From: Cyrtodaria siliqua
Taxonomy: Eukaryota > Mollusca > Bivalvia > Adapedonta > Hiatellidae
DNA length: 64,000 nt
Reading direction: 5' to 3'
Assembly: GCA_037043455.1 (NCBI GenBank)
Contig: JAWPHD010004453.1
Coordinates: forward strand, 123,649-187,648
The position numbers were made by a program, and so were the translations under genes. The notes beneath the pieces were generated by a model, which was not told the DNA's origin, searched no databases, and worked only from the letters and a program-made list of their open reading frames with translations. This document shows, in pieces, positions 21,541 to 32,470 of this stretch (positions are counted from its first letter, which is position 1; each line of letters opens with the position of its first letter).

Positions 21541-22745
21541 GCCAGGGTCTGATGATTGTATCCGTCTGTAATGCCCAGTAAGTGTAAATATGGTTATAGG
21601 GTGGGGATCTCAACGGTTTACAAGTTATGACCCAGGGGTTATGTCACCAGGGTTGGGGAAGGAGCCCAGGGTCTATGCTGGTTGGATGGTTGTAACTGTC
21701 TGTTCAAGCCCAGTAAGTGTATATAAGGTTTAATAGGATGAGAATCTCTGCAACGGTTTACAAATTATGACCCAGAGGCTATGAGGGTTTGGGTTTGGGA
21801 AGGAGATCGGGGTCTATGCTAGCGTCGTGGTTGAGTGGTTGGATCTGTCTGTTCATGCCCAGTTAGTGTAGATATGGTTATAGGGTGGGGATCTCAATGG
21901 TTTCCAATTTATGACCGAGGGGCTATGTCCCAATGGGCGGGGAAGGAGACTGGTGTCTATGCTGGTTGGGTGGTTATATCTGTCTGTTAATGCCCTTTAA
22001 GTGTATAATGGTTTTAGGGTGGGGATCTTAACGGTTTACAAGTTATGACCGAGGGGCTATGTCCCCAGGGGTGGGGAAGGAGTCTGGGGTCTATGCTGGT
22101 TGGGTGGTTATATCCGTCTATTCATGACCAGTAAGTGTATATATGCTTATAGGGTGGGGATCTCAATGGTTTCCAAGTTATGACCGAGGGGCTATGTTCC
22201 CAGGGGTGGGGAAGCAGCCAGGTGTCTATGCTGGTTGGATGGTTGTATCTATCTGTTCAGGCCCAGTACGTGTATATATGGTTATAGGGTGGGGATCTCA
22301 ACGTTTACTAAGTTATGACTCAGGGGGCCCACCCACACCCTCATGTTTCACCTCTTGTGACCCCCGGAGCGGGTTCAATTCTGATCCCCAGGGTCACCAT
22401 TTGAGCAAACTTGCTAGAGGACTACTAGACGATGCTGCATACAAATTATCTAAGCTGCAATCCTATTTGTTTCGGAGAAGAAGATTTTAAAGTGTTTTTC
22501 CTAAAATACTTCTATGTAAAAATATGAATTTTTTTAGCAATTCAGGGGCCATAATTTTGTCAAAATGAATGAAAGAGTTATTGGGATTGTTGGATAAGGT
22601 ATGCAATAACTCGAGTAGTTTTGAAGTTATAAATCCATTGCACAAAAACTTTAAGGTGAATCTGGGGATGCCGACGCCAACACTGTGGTGATGAGGATAG
22701 CTCTCCCTATTCTCCCTATTCTTTGAATAGTTGAGCTGAAAAACT
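21541..22745 (+). mobile_element. Helitron-like element, family I copy 2, about six repeat units
   Basis: The repeat units contain CTATGCTGGTTGG, CTGTCTGTTCATGCCCAGTA, TTATAGGGTGGGGATCTCAA and AAGTTATGACC, at about 120-145 bp spacing. The non-repeated 3' half is shared with 14920-15612. The 3' end pairs AGCTC..ATTC with GAAT..GAGCT and closes in GAGCTGAAAAA. Compared with copy 1 it has expanded the repeat block. The 115-codon frame at 22143-22490 is a by-product. Confidence 0.65.
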
Positions 22746-23812
22746 GCGTACTATACAAGGTAAAATAAGGTAACTAGTTTATTCATTGACCTTGAACCTG
22801 TCTTTATCCAATCATATTCTAGCATCTGCCTGATCAGGACACGATTACATTAGATGTTAGGAAGTAAAAGATACAGAAATATAGTCGCAATCAGTACCAA
22901 TATGTTAAAAAAAATTGCAATGCAGAATTTCTTCTGCAAACAATTTTGTTAATGTGGAGTGTTCCTTAACTTTTAATGCTTTAACTTCTGTCTTTATTCA
23001 CTGACAAAGTCACATTACGGACAGATAAATGTCTCTGGCAATTCTTTTAAAATGATACCATTAACAATCAATGTAAGAAAGTGATGTTTCCTTTCATAAT
23101 ATTATATTACTGGATTGTCTAGGCTACCAGACCTAGTGACATCTTATTTAATTTCCTCTGTGTGTTTTTATGACCATTTTTTCCGTCTGCTACCGACTTA
23201 CTTGATCAAGTCTGACACCCAGACAATGACACACAAATATCAACACACATTATTCAATAGTCCTCTTTTTTTTTTACGACAAATGTTTAGAAGCTTTCTT
23301 CTAAAAAATATTTCGAAGTGGTATCCATTTTACTGAAATACTGGTATCATTTCTGATTGGTTACACAAACACACAACAGAATGACAGGTAGACAATGCAC
23401 TCTAATAAATTAATAAGAAAACCTCTAATAAATTAATAAGAAAACTTCATCATTATATCGATCAACTAAATATGGATGGTCAAAAATACAATATAGTACA
23501 CATGTAGTAAAAAATCACGATTTTTCGCTGCACAAGGTCCAATGCGTTTGTTTTTGAAATCAAGGTCAAGGATGATCAAGACTATAATTATGCAAAATGG
23601 ACTGACACCACTGGTAATTCATGCATGTACTTTGTAATGAGGTAAACATCATTGAAACTCATTACCACGTGCTGCTTGTGTCAATGAAAAATATAGGCAA
23701 GATTTACTTGGTGGAACACAATAGAACTTCAGATACAGGGTATTTAGTCAATGATGTATCTTGTCAATCACCATTGGGTGGAGATCCTTCAAGGTCACCT
23801 ATCAATGTAATC
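22746..23812. other. AT-rich spacer with a short tandem duplication
   Basis: A 24 bp unit (TCTAATAAATTAATAAGAAA plus AACC/AACT) is present twice at about 23400-23447. Nothing else was recognised. Confidence 0.45.
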
Positions 23813-23939
23813 CATAGTATAATCCCTAATAAATGCCCACCCCCTGCAATCTGCCCCCACCATTTTTTCAGAAATATATTTTTTAAATCTTACCAAAAGA
23901 TGAAAGTTAATCTGTTTCATTCACAATGGTTTTGATTGA

Positions 23940-24157
23940 ATTGGACTTTATAGTCGCACCAACAGCTAAGGTCATATGGCGACTTTCCAGCTTCCATTGG
24001 TGGAGGAAGAGGTGGGTAGAACCACCGACGTTCCGCAAGCCAGCTGGATAGCTTCCTCACATAAAGATTCCTAGGCCCCTGAGGGATCGAACCTACAGCG
24101 GTGAGGGGCAAGTGATTTCAAGTCAGAGACGTTAACCACTCGGCCATGGACGCCCCT
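23940..24157 (-). mobile_element. SINE family B with an internal deletion
   Basis: The head (GTGGCCGAGTGGTTAACG on the minus strand), middle and 3' domain are present, but the segment with CGTGCACG and GCCCGGAGGGGC is deleted. A perfect 12 bp target duplication CATTCACAATGG lies at 23928-23939 and 24158-24169. Confidence 0.93.
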
Positions 24158-24235
24158 CATTCACAATGGAACATACAACATCACTAGAAAACTTAAATCT
24201 GATTTCCCCCTGAAATGCAGACTTTTGTTTTCTTG

Positions 24236-24403
24236 TTTTGTTTGTATGGTGTTCTATGTCATTTTCAACACATGCAAGGTTATATATAACGGTCGATTTT
24301 CCTCACTTAACAAGTCGAGCTCCCGGTGGGATTCGAACCCGCAGCGGTGAGAGGCGCAGGTTTACAACGCAACGTCGTTAACCATTCGGCCATGGAGACG
24401 CTG
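24236..24403 (-). mobile_element. SINE family C, internally deleted copy
   Basis: On the minus strand the class II tRNA-like head reads CGTCTCCATGGCCGAATGG, GTTGCGTTGTAAACC and GGGTTCGAATCCCACCGG. The family 3' end AAAATGACATAGAACACC follows. The middle portion (GACCACCCACTTTTCC) is absent. A 9 bp target duplication GTTTTCTTG lies at 24227-24235 and 24404-24412. Confidence 0.88.
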
Positions 24404-24651
24404 GTTTTCTTGGTAAAGAAAATCATTAAATAATGTCTGATTTAAAAGTTAAATTTTGTACTTTTGGTCTCAAATAAACACCCCCTTTTTAAAAATGTTA
24501 CGCCCCACCCCCCAGGGGCATTTATTAGGGATTATACGGTATATGCATGTGTTGTGTTGTTAAATTGTATCTTATACAACATTTGACACAATGGGGTGGG
24601 GGTATACTGGCAAGTATATTTTCTCTAAACTAGACCACATAATATGTACAG

Positions 24652-25870
24652 TACCGTATTTGTCGGGGTATAGCGCGCACTTTTTTACCCCAGATTCTGT
24701 GGCTGAAGTTGGGGTGCGCGGTTTAAGCAACAAGTAATGATTTACTTTTTTTTTTTCAGCCCAGACGAGAAGTTTTGTGGTTTTCAAAAAGTCGCAAGAC
24801 CGGCAGTTTACTACAGAGATTGAATCGAACAAAAGTTGGCTTGTTTCTATTGTTTCAATAAAATGCGTTGTATGCTATATGCTTATTATCAATAAAAATA
24901 ATAAAATCAAACTTTACCATGTTTTGTGTTGATTATTGTTGAGAAAATACCATTGAATGTTGAAAAATATCATTGTTTACATAAATCGGCAAAGTGAAAT
25001 GATAACGAGGCTGTGGTTTCCGTTTAACGTAGACGGGTTTACAAACCCGTGAATAGAATAGAATAGAATATTATGTTTTCTTCCTAACGACGACTACCGG
25101 ATAACCGCGGTATTGATTTACCGCACATTTATTTGTTAAAGTCGATTTTAAAATTTGACAACGTAGAATCTTGATTATTCATAAAGGGTTTAATTGACTG
25201 GGAAAATGTGTGAAGTGTTTGGTTCTTGCTAATCTGACCGCAAACAATGATGACTATGGTGATTATTAAACAAACATGTAACAATACATGTACGCAGAAA
25301 AATGTCAATTTCTTAATTGTCCTTGATTACTTCAGAAGTTTGAGTAGGTGCTGACACGATGTGTTAGGAAAATGCATTTAATAGGTGATGCCACAAGACA
25401 ATGCATCTCATTTCGAGAAACCTCTCAAACTGTCAACACCTTCAAATTGTCAACACTTTCAAATTGATAAGCAAGAGTAAATAACCTGCAAACAACACCA
25501 TTCATACAACGCCAGATTAATAAATTTAATATGATCGTAATAAAAGTTGAACACGGGCGTGGGGATTTTTATTTTATTGAATCTTGAGTAAACAACAAAA
25601 GTACACTCAACAGTACAAGTTTATTTACACTTGAGTAAAAAAACACAGTCTAACATGCAGCTTGTTTTAGCCAATCAAAATTCGTTTTACATGTCCTCTT
25701 TGGTCAATGATTCAAAATGGCGCTCTGCTGTCCTGAAATTGAAAACACATGTTTTTTATGTGAGGTTTACGCTACAATACATAACAAAAAGTTTTTTTCC
25801 AAGGATTTCAGACCCAAAGTCGGGGTGCGCGTTATATGCGCATGCGCGCTATACGCCGACAAATACGGTA
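24652..25870. mobile_element. 1.2 kb TIR element, ends TACCGTATTTGTCGG
   Basis: The left end TACCGTATTTGTCGGGGTAT continues AGCGCGCA; the right end mirrors it with one mismatch. GGGGTGCGCG recurs inside both arms. A TA dinucleotide lies at each tip. The interior is AT-rich and includes a GAATA run at 25062-25077. It has no convincing transposase frame, so it is non-autonomous. Confidence 0.8.
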
Positions 25871-26215
25871 TTACAAGAGGGGGAGTGTTTATATGGGGGT
25901 CTACAGTATATTGGCAGGTGACCTGAACTAAAGTAAACGCATTAATTTCCAGCGGTATATATATCAGGGGGTGTGGTGTCTTTTATAAAGTGGATGATTT
26001 TTTGGCTTAGGAGATTTAGTCCTCTTCTCTTTTGTTTCCTATTTGGAAAATTTGTGTCTTTCTGTCTAGACACTCATTCCATTAAGGACTGTGGTCGAGG
26101 AATTGAGTTTTAGATATATTTTGATTCATAATGATATGTTACAATTTGCTATTTAAATTTAGGCATTCATATTAGAATAAAATGTTGTCTTCAAATATTT
26201 ATTCATTGACGGTGA
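25871..26215. other. Spacer, nothing recognised
   Basis: No repeat partner, coding character or structured signal was noticed. Confidence 0.4.
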
Positions 26216-26595
26216 AATTCGTTTGGTCACGGGGCAAAGAATAGGGCCACTGCAGATCCCTTTGGACGGGTAGGCAGAGGGGTAGAATCCCCACAAATCC
26301 ATGTTCATTTTATCATTTTTTGTTCATGTTCATCATGATCCCTGCCTTGTTTCAGGTGCCATTTCGCTCACATCAAAAGAGCAGTGACAGAAAAACAATA
26401 AACGTGGCTCCAGCGTAAATGGAGTTTCTACGATAGAATTTGCAGCAACTCTGCAGTTCAGGGTGAGAAGGTTCTAGGCCCATTTTCCATATTTTATCTT
26501 GATGTACATGGAGGATGAGCCTAGCATGTTCATGCCTGTTAGGTGCCATACAACCTTTCATGTGTTGGTGTGCCTTAAAACCCCAATTCAATTCA
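26216..26595 (+). mobile_element. SINE-like element, family D, copy 2
   Basis: It aligns with 17171-17564 (CAGAGGGGTAGAATCCCC, GTGGCTCCAGCGTAAATGG, TACATGGAGGATGAGCC) and ends CCTTAAAACCCCAATT plus ATTCA repeats. The left part differs from copy 1 and the left boundary is approximate. Confidence 0.75.
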
Positions 26596-26849
26596 ATTCT
26601 TTTATACATTCTGTCGATGAAAATTCCATATTCTTTTTCTGTCGGAAAAATCTATACCCTTAGCATGCCAAAGTGCAATGGAGAGCATGGCTTCCTAGGA
26701 ACCCATACAGACAGGCTTTATGATTGTTGCATAACACAATATGACATTTGATAGGGACTTCAAACACTTGTAATTTCCCCCTGAAGTATTGTTACACTAG
26801 TTGTGAAGGTTTAGAATACTTGGAAATGCCTTGTAAAAATGTGATCAAT

Positions 26850-27045
26850 ACTACTTGCCACAAGGATCCCAGCTGCATTGAACCTACTTAAATTACCCCA
26901 GAGACACCCACTTGTCGCGAAATAGCAAATTGTTTTGCACCCCCTGTTCGCATATTTGCACACCCGGTTCTTGAATTTCTGCCTAATACACTGCCCAGAA
27001 GCAATATTTGACATGAATTTGTAGCCCAAAAATAACAACTGGCTG
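26850..27045 (-). repeat. Dispersed repeat, copy 2 (partner 5633-5890)
   Basis: GCATATTTGCACACCCGGTT, CTTGAATTTCTGCCTAATAC and AATTACCCCAGAGACACCC are the reverse complement of the copy near 5.6 kb. Confidence 0.65.
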
Positions 27046-27055
27046 TTGGTCTACT

Positions 27056-27440
27056 AGAACGGCCTGCATGTCGAGCCCTATGTTAAAGAAGTCCGGATTG
27101 GACAATATTTTGATTTGACCAACACCAATGTCAATCCCATGAGATATTCGTTCCTTATATATGTAGTATTTAATTAACTAATGCCATTAACTTTCTGGTG
27201 GAGTTTGGTGAAAATCCTGCAAGGAATGAGCAAGAGTTTCATGTTGTAGCTGAGACCGGACGTGACCTATATTTCATCCAAATAGGACACAGCCACCCGA
27301 AATTGTGCACATAATGTAAGATGCATATAAGGAACATTCTGGCGACGTTTGGTGAAAATCCTCAAGTGATGAGAGATATAAATAAATGAATGTCGGAGTA
27401 ACAGATGGACTCACATACACCCGGATGTGTAACCGACAAA
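27056..27440 (+). mobile_element. Fragment of a Helitron-like tandem-repeat body
   Basis: Two diverged units share CTGGTGGAGTTTGGTGAAAATCC and CTGGCGACGTTTGGTGAAAATCC-type text (first 20 bases compared), with ATCAATGAG-like spacers. It ends near a decayed GACGGAC-type tail (CAGATGGACTCACATACACC). Both ends are uncertain. Confidence 0.35.
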
Positions 27441-27444
27441 AACA

Positions 27445-27690
27445 ACACGGTTTGTTTCTATGATGTTTTACGTCATTTTCAATATAATTATGCAAGGTTA
27501 TAATTATATAACGGTTATTTTTTTGTGGTGGAGGCAGACCACCCTCTTTTCCTGGGTAGATCTAGTACTGTACATCCCCCGCCATCCGTAAGAATCAACA
27601 CTTCCTTACTTACAAGTCGAGCTCCCAGTGGGATTCGAACCCGCAGCGGTGAGAGGCGAAGGTTTACAACACACGGTCATGTTTCCAATT
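27445..27690 (-). mobile_element. SINE family C, copy
   Basis: On the plus strand, ATGTTTTACGTCATTTTCAA, GTGGTGGAGGCAGACCACCC, CATCCGTAAGAATC, CAAGTCGAGCTCCCAGTGGG and TTCGAACCCGCAGCGGTGAG run in the family order. The outer end of the tRNA-like head is truncated. Confidence 0.85.
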
Positions 27691-27898
27691 CATTCTTGTC
27701 TCTTGCCTATTCACTGACTGGTAATCAGCAATAAATAACAGTACCAAGACAGTTTTGTTATAAAACAGATCCGTTTCATTTTGGCCCAATTTTCTTCAAT
27801 CACTATCACTGGCATCAAGCTCACAGTAACTACAATCAAACTACATAAACCAATTTTCCAGATGCCGGTACATAATTACTGTACAGTTAATTATGAAT

Positions 27899-28214
27899 GG
27901 TACCCTAACAGTTTGGCAGCCACAATAGTTACCATATTTCCCCTAATAGTAGCACCAGGCACTATGGAAAATGCAAAGGGGTGCTCTTATAAAATGTAAA
28001 ACATTTTTTACTGATTTATGATTAAATTTTTTTTTTGCGGGGGATTTTTGGATACAAAATATTGAAAATGTATTGAATTTTGAAGATCTTTTACCGTTAT
28101 TTTTTTTTAAGTTGTGGGGGGTGGGGTGGGGTGGTGCTACTATTAAGGGAGGCGCTCTTAGGGGAAATATGGTAATTCTGAAAGTGAAAGGTACTCTACT
28201 AGTCTGGCAGCCAC
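27899..28214. mobile_element. TIR element with ends TTACCATATTTCCCC, flanked by a 25 bp direct repeat
   Basis: The element proper is 27929-28175. Its ends TTACCATATTTCCCCTAA are mirrored with no mismatch in the outer 18 bases, and TAGTAGCACC is mirrored inside by GGTGCTACTA. A direct repeat, GGTACYCTA..AGT then TGGCAGCCAC, lies outside at 27899-27923 and 28190-28214. It is far longer than a transposase target duplication. Confidence 0.75.
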
Positions 28215-28303
28215 TTTAAGTACCATTTTTTTAAGCTAGAATATAGAAAATATCAGTGCTCACGGAAAATATTTTTGACAGGTAGGCCTTGACTTAATAT
28301 TGA

Positions 28304-28630
28304 GAGGGCTGGCGTGGCGCAGTCGGTAGCGCGGCGGATTTGTAACCGGAGGCCCCGGGTTCAATCCTCCGTGGTGCCACTGAGTTCCGTCGGTGTGTTC
28401 TTGGGCAAGAACTCTTTTCCTTAGCCTCGTCCGTCGGATGGGGACGTAAACCGGGCGGTCCCGTGTATCGGTCTATCATCCGAGCACGTTAAAGAACCAT
28501 AGGAATCTATTCGATAATAAGAGTAGGGCAGGTTCCCGGATTCCTATGTATCCTTCCCCTCTCTCTGGGGCGGCTCTAAATAACCTGTACTGTGTTGATG
28601 AGCCGTTAAACAACATTCAATTCAATTGAA
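28304..28630 (+). mobile_element. tRNA-derived SINE, family A, best-preserved copy
   Basis: The head reads GGCGTGGCGCAGTCGGTAGC, GCGGATTTGTAACCGG (TGT at the anticodon position, Thr-like) and GGGTTCAATCCTCCG. The body ends GATGAGCCGTTAAACAAC, then ATTCAATTCAATT. A perfect 10 bp target duplication TTAATATTGA lies at 28294-28303 and 28631-28640. Family members at 379 and 11564 differ mainly by small indels. Confidence 0.94.
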
Positions 28631-28640
28631 TTAATATTGA

Positions 28641-29346
28641 CAGGCCCTGAATTAATTATAAAGTGAAATATGGCAAAAAGGGACAAGCCCCAACCCGGAC
28701 TTGGGGCTATCCTATTTTCGTGAGCACTGAATATTCCGATGGTGTCATTTTTATTCCAGCCTTTTGCTATTATCAAAAAGTCATTTCTGATGTCAAGTGT
28801 TTTTACTAATGATTTGCCTGATGGACTGGAAGAATGATGGATGCTGTTCAAAATATAAATAGATTACTATCATAAATATGCTCTTCAGTGTCATATAAAA
28901 TGGCCAAGTGTACGCATACTACATAGATCTGTCCTCAAGTGTCATTTTGTTTGATTATTGATTATTGTTTATGAAAATGTTTGGTTTGAAAAACTCACAG
29001 ATTGCTTACATTTGTTTAAGCATTAACTTATATGGTGCTTTTAGGCATTGAGAAGTACTCAGTAGATTTTTGATTTAAATATGGTGAATGTACAATTAAC
29101 TGATCACAAAAAAAAAAGAAACAAACGCACGCGATATATTTTTACTATTTCAAAATGTTTACAATAATACATTTTCCTTATTGCATTAATGTGTGAAGGA
29201 TATAAATATTTAATATATTTTCCTTATTGCATTAATGTGTGGGGGAAAAAAATCACAATTTACTGAAGCAGTAACTTGATAGCAGTATTAAATATTTATA
29301 CCCTTCATCAAAATCAACATAATGATCTATTCAAAGATTGTTATTA
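28641..29346. other. AT-rich spacer with a tandem duplication
   Basis: CATTTTCCTTATTGCATTAA followed by TGTGTG is duplicated at about 29168-29243 with an offset of about 53 bp. No gene was recognised. Confidence 0.45.
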
Positions 29347-29539
29347 TTAACCCTTAACCCCTACATATATATAATGGACCGTTCTTTCTTTGAATTAAGA
29401 CCATTCCACTTATGTGACAATTTAAGGGGTGTTTTGGGGAAAATGAGTGAAATTGTAAACCCTGATCAGCCTGGGAGTAATTTGGGTTTACAATGGACGC
29501 AAAAGCTATTGTCATCGTGCTTAGCAGGTTAAGGGTTAA
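29347..29539 (+). mobile_element. MITE with TTAA flanks and CCCTTA ends, copy 3
   Basis: It starts TTAACCCTTAACCCC and ends TTAGCAGGTTAAGGGTTAA. It shares GACCATTCCACTTATGTGAC and GTAAACCCTGATCAGCCTG with 9128-9317. A central piece with GAACAGCCGG-type text is deleted. Confidence 0.85.
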
Positions 29540-29732
29540 GATGCCTCAGGACTGTTTCGTCCATGCATATATTAATAGTGAGAAAAAAATGTCTGTAATT
29601 GAATTGTGGTTTAGCCTCTCATCTACACAGAATATTATTTCAAGTACAAATTACCCCCACAAAGTACATAGGATTTTTTTTTCATGCTCGGAGATAGACC
29701 CCAATAACTCGAGAGCGCCCGCTTTACATTGT

Positions 29733-29985
29733 TTGTTTGTTTGTATGGTGTTTTACGTCATTTTCAACATATGTAAGGTTATATACGAGTCATAATGACG
29801 GTCGATTTTTTGTGGTGGAGGCAGACCACCCACTTTTCCTGGGTAGGACCACTTCCCGCCATCTGTAAGTATCGATACTTCCTCACTTACAAGTCGAGCT
29901 CCCAGTGGGATTCAAACCCGCAGCAGCGAGAGGCGAGAAAGTTTACAACGCAACGTCGTTTACCCCTCGACCACGGAGGCACCCA
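29733..29985 (-). mobile_element. SINE family C, near-complete copy
   Basis: On the plus strand it runs from GTTTGTATGGTGTTTTACG, through GGAGGCAGACCACCCAC, CAAGTCGAGCTCCCAGTGGG and CGCAGCAGCGAGAGGCG, to ACCCCTCGACCACGGAGGC. The minus-strand head is class II tRNA-like. No clean target duplication was found. Confidence 0.88.
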
Positions 29986-30138
29986 TACTTAGTTGGGAGA
30001 ATAAGAGAATGAATGGTGTTCGTCAAAGAGCATTATATATCTGAAGTATACAAATCTAATCAGCGGTCCCTCTTGGCTAGATATTATTTCCATATCAAGA
30101 TTATATTTAAATTTCTCCATTATTTTCTTTTTAGCATC

Positions 30139-30205
30139 AGTTACACCAACTCGGAGACAGGAACATCAAGATGTCTCGGAATTTTCTCGAAAATAAGGAA
30201 ACGTA
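30139..30205 (+). CDS. Weak candidate exon with a start codon
   Basis: An acceptor with a good pyrimidine tract (ATTATTTTCTTTTTAG) precedes CATCAGTTACACCAACTCGG and ACAGGAACATCAAG, then ATGTCTCGGAATTTTC. Read from this ATG the frame is MSRNFLENKET and then stop, unless it is spliced at AAC-GTAATA, which is a poor donor. It could be a 5' exon of the plus-strand gene suggested by 8951-9059. There is no protein-level support. Confidence 0.18.
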
Positions 30206-30749
30206 ATAAATTATCCAAGAAAACTGCAGACATAACTCTTCTCTTTTTTTTGGTAGCATTTTACAGAAATTGATCCCATTTTGAAATAGAGCACACTCTC
30301 AATGGAGGGATGTAACAATGTCTAGAAAAGCAAGACTGATTCATGCGGCTGTCTAGTCCCAAGAGTGAGGAATAAATCTGTTTTAATTTAAACTGTGGAG
30401 CTCTGTCTAATGATCTGACATCCAAAGTGGTAATCCATTGGGAGTGTACAATATCAGGGAATACCAAAGAAATGAGTCGGAATTCCTTTTTTCTTATTTA
30501 AAAGTGTGAAGTGGTTACGTAATCAAACAGAAACAACTTGGTTAAGTAATTGGTGACTGCCAAAAAGACATTTTCTTCAGGATTAATTAGATGCCTCGCT
30601 TTCTTTCCTATTTTTCTTGAACCGTATGCCTAAAATACATTTTCGCCAAAGTCAAGCAATTATGATCAATAACAAGTCTTACAAAATACTAGGTTACCTG
30701 TACCAGACAAAAAACATTTTTCACCTAATTATAGAGGACTACTTGACTT
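30206..30749. other. Spacer, nothing recognised
   Basis: A 68-codon minus-strand frame at 30261-30467 has no signals around it. Confidence 0.4.
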
Positions 30750-30870
30750 CTTGAAGTTCCAGAACAGTTCTGGAACTTAAGTTCAAGAATTTGTAGACAT
30801 TTAATGTTCATCTCCGTTCTTGAACTGTTCTAAATCTCTAGTTCAAGAACAGTTCTTGAAATTCTCGCAG
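30750..30870. repeat. Cluster of GAAC/GTTC palindromes
   Basis: TTCCAGAACAGTTCTGGAA (30758-30776) and TTCAAGAACAGTTCTTGAA (about 30843-30861) are 19 bp palindromes of the same plan, TTCNNGAACAGTTCNNGAA. The first sits in a longer hairpin (CTTGAAGTTCCAGAAC against GTTCTGGAACTTAAGTTCAAG-type text). Between them lies GTTCTTGAACTGTTCT. It could be a small fold-back element or a repeated binding site. Confidence 0.6.
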
Positions 30871-32287
30871 GGCCCGACTCTCTAGCATGTTTTTGTATTT
30901 TAAAATCTTTAGACCATGACATGGAAAATATCGAAACAAATATAGATTTTTGTCAAACCACTACATAATGAGCTTCAGTATAGTCAGAAAAGTTATTTTC
31001 AGTATGCAGTGAAACTTACAAACTAAACACATAAAATAACTTGACATGTTTATTTTTAGTCTAAGAATATGGAAAATATCCCACACGTTTATTCGGGGGT
31101 ATACGATATGTTGGTTTTTTATATTTGTATCAGCTGAAGACAAATGTAGGACAGTTTCCTGATGGTATACTACGTCAATTGATTTCTTTTTAAAAGTTGT
31201 GTCCGTCCGAAATCATGTAACTATCCGAATTACTGTGACACTGCACTTTCCCGGCAGAAAAATATTGCTGATATTCGATCGAAATATCAATTATGAACAA
31301 TTAAACAAGCTTTCTTTTAATTTTGCCAACAGATCATGCTTAAAATGAATCTATATATCACCTAGCATACATTCGCTAATCAATTAAAAACTGCAAACGA
31401 TGACTGTTACCGAATGCACTGATTAAAACAAGTGCCGATTTTGGTGATTGGTGCATTTCGCTTTAATTGTCGGCATTGCACCTATAATCTTCAATAAATG
31501 ATGTCCCTACTTTCCAATGTCCAATGTTTTCAAATCAATGTGATAACAACTGATGACCCGTGATTTACGATTGTTTACCTGGCCATCTTTACGATTGTTT
31601 ACCTGGCCATCTTTCAATCTCACGGCATGCCACGAGACGCAATTTCATCGGTTGGTTGCATGATCATAACCCCGCCTTGATCGGTTTGACAGGCTTTGAT
31701 TGTGAATGTTTGACACATGCCAGACACTCTCATGACTCGTGAATTACAAATTCTTGATTAAACGGCTTCCGTGTGATCGGGAGATTGTAGCCAAATCCGG
31801 GATAAATTGATTTGTCCCGTCGCTTACCAATGACTGTTTCCGTTTTTGATTTTCAATGCATACATCTCTTTGGCATTGAAAGTTGTCGATTTGAAGTTCG
31901 CTTTTCTCATCGGAATCAAACAGTAAGTCAAAAACGTACAGAAATTTCAAGATAAATGGGTTAATTTACTTGTTCCGAAGTCCTTAATATTTTATGATGA
32001 CAGAGTACCTGTCTCTGCAGCTCTCTATGTGTACTGTACCAAAGAAACACAACACAAACAATATACTTGTTTTATGCAACAGTCCACTTAAAGTCTCTAA
32101 TTATGGTGTTATATATAATTTGAAACACTGGTATTGAGGTCTTAAAAACAATAATAAAAAAATTAAAAAATCCGACCTACTGACCCCATTTTTTTTGGGC
32201 ATGTAACAGGAAACAAACTTTTTTTTTCAGGCCTAAATGGTTAATAAATATATTGCCATTATAAAACAAAATGTGCAACCATTACCT
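30871..32287. other. Spacer with a 24 bp duplication and opposed donor-like sites
   Basis: TTTACGATTGTTTACCTGGC plus CATC occurs twice at about 31564-31611. The tract 31810-31926 is open on both strands and bounded by a donor-like site on each: CAAACA-GTAAGT on plus, CATTG-GTAAGC on minus. The minus frame (FDSDEKSELQIDNF) looks slightly more protein-like. No acceptor or family was recognised, so neither is called as an exon. Confidence 0.35.
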
Positions 32288-32470
32288 TACCGGTAACCAC
32301 TGATATGTTGTCGCAAAAGTCAAATCATTAGTTAACACCATGGGTAACCACTGATATGTTGTCACAAAAGTCAAATCATTAGTTAACACCATGGGTAACC
32401 ACTGATATGTTGTCACAAAAGTCAAATCATTAGTTAACACCATGGGTAACCACTGATATGTTGTCACAAA
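32288..32470. repeat. 51 bp tandem repeat, about 3.5 copies
   Basis: The unit runs TAACCACTGATATGTTGTCA, CAAAAGTCAAATCATTAGTT, AACACCATGGG. Units are nearly identical. The period is a multiple of three, which keeps a minus-strand frame open by itself. Confidence 0.93.

Larger units (their letters stand above)
23813..24542. mobile_element. TIR element of the TACCGTAT group hosting two SINEs
   Basis: The left end TATAATCCCTAATAAATGCC is mirrored on the right by GGCATTTATTAGGGATTATA followed by CGGTA. Inner CCCACCCCC-type text is also mirrored. Without the SINEs at 23940-24157 and 24236-24403 the element is about 320 bp. It therefore predates both insertions. Confidence 0.75.

Noticed and set aside
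22143..22490. 115-codon plus-strand frame
   Set aside because: It lies inside the repeat block and 3' half of a Helitron-like element that is repeated at 14920-15612.
32282..32467. 61-codon minus-strand frame
   Set aside because: It is generated by the 51 bp repeat, whose length is a multiple of three.
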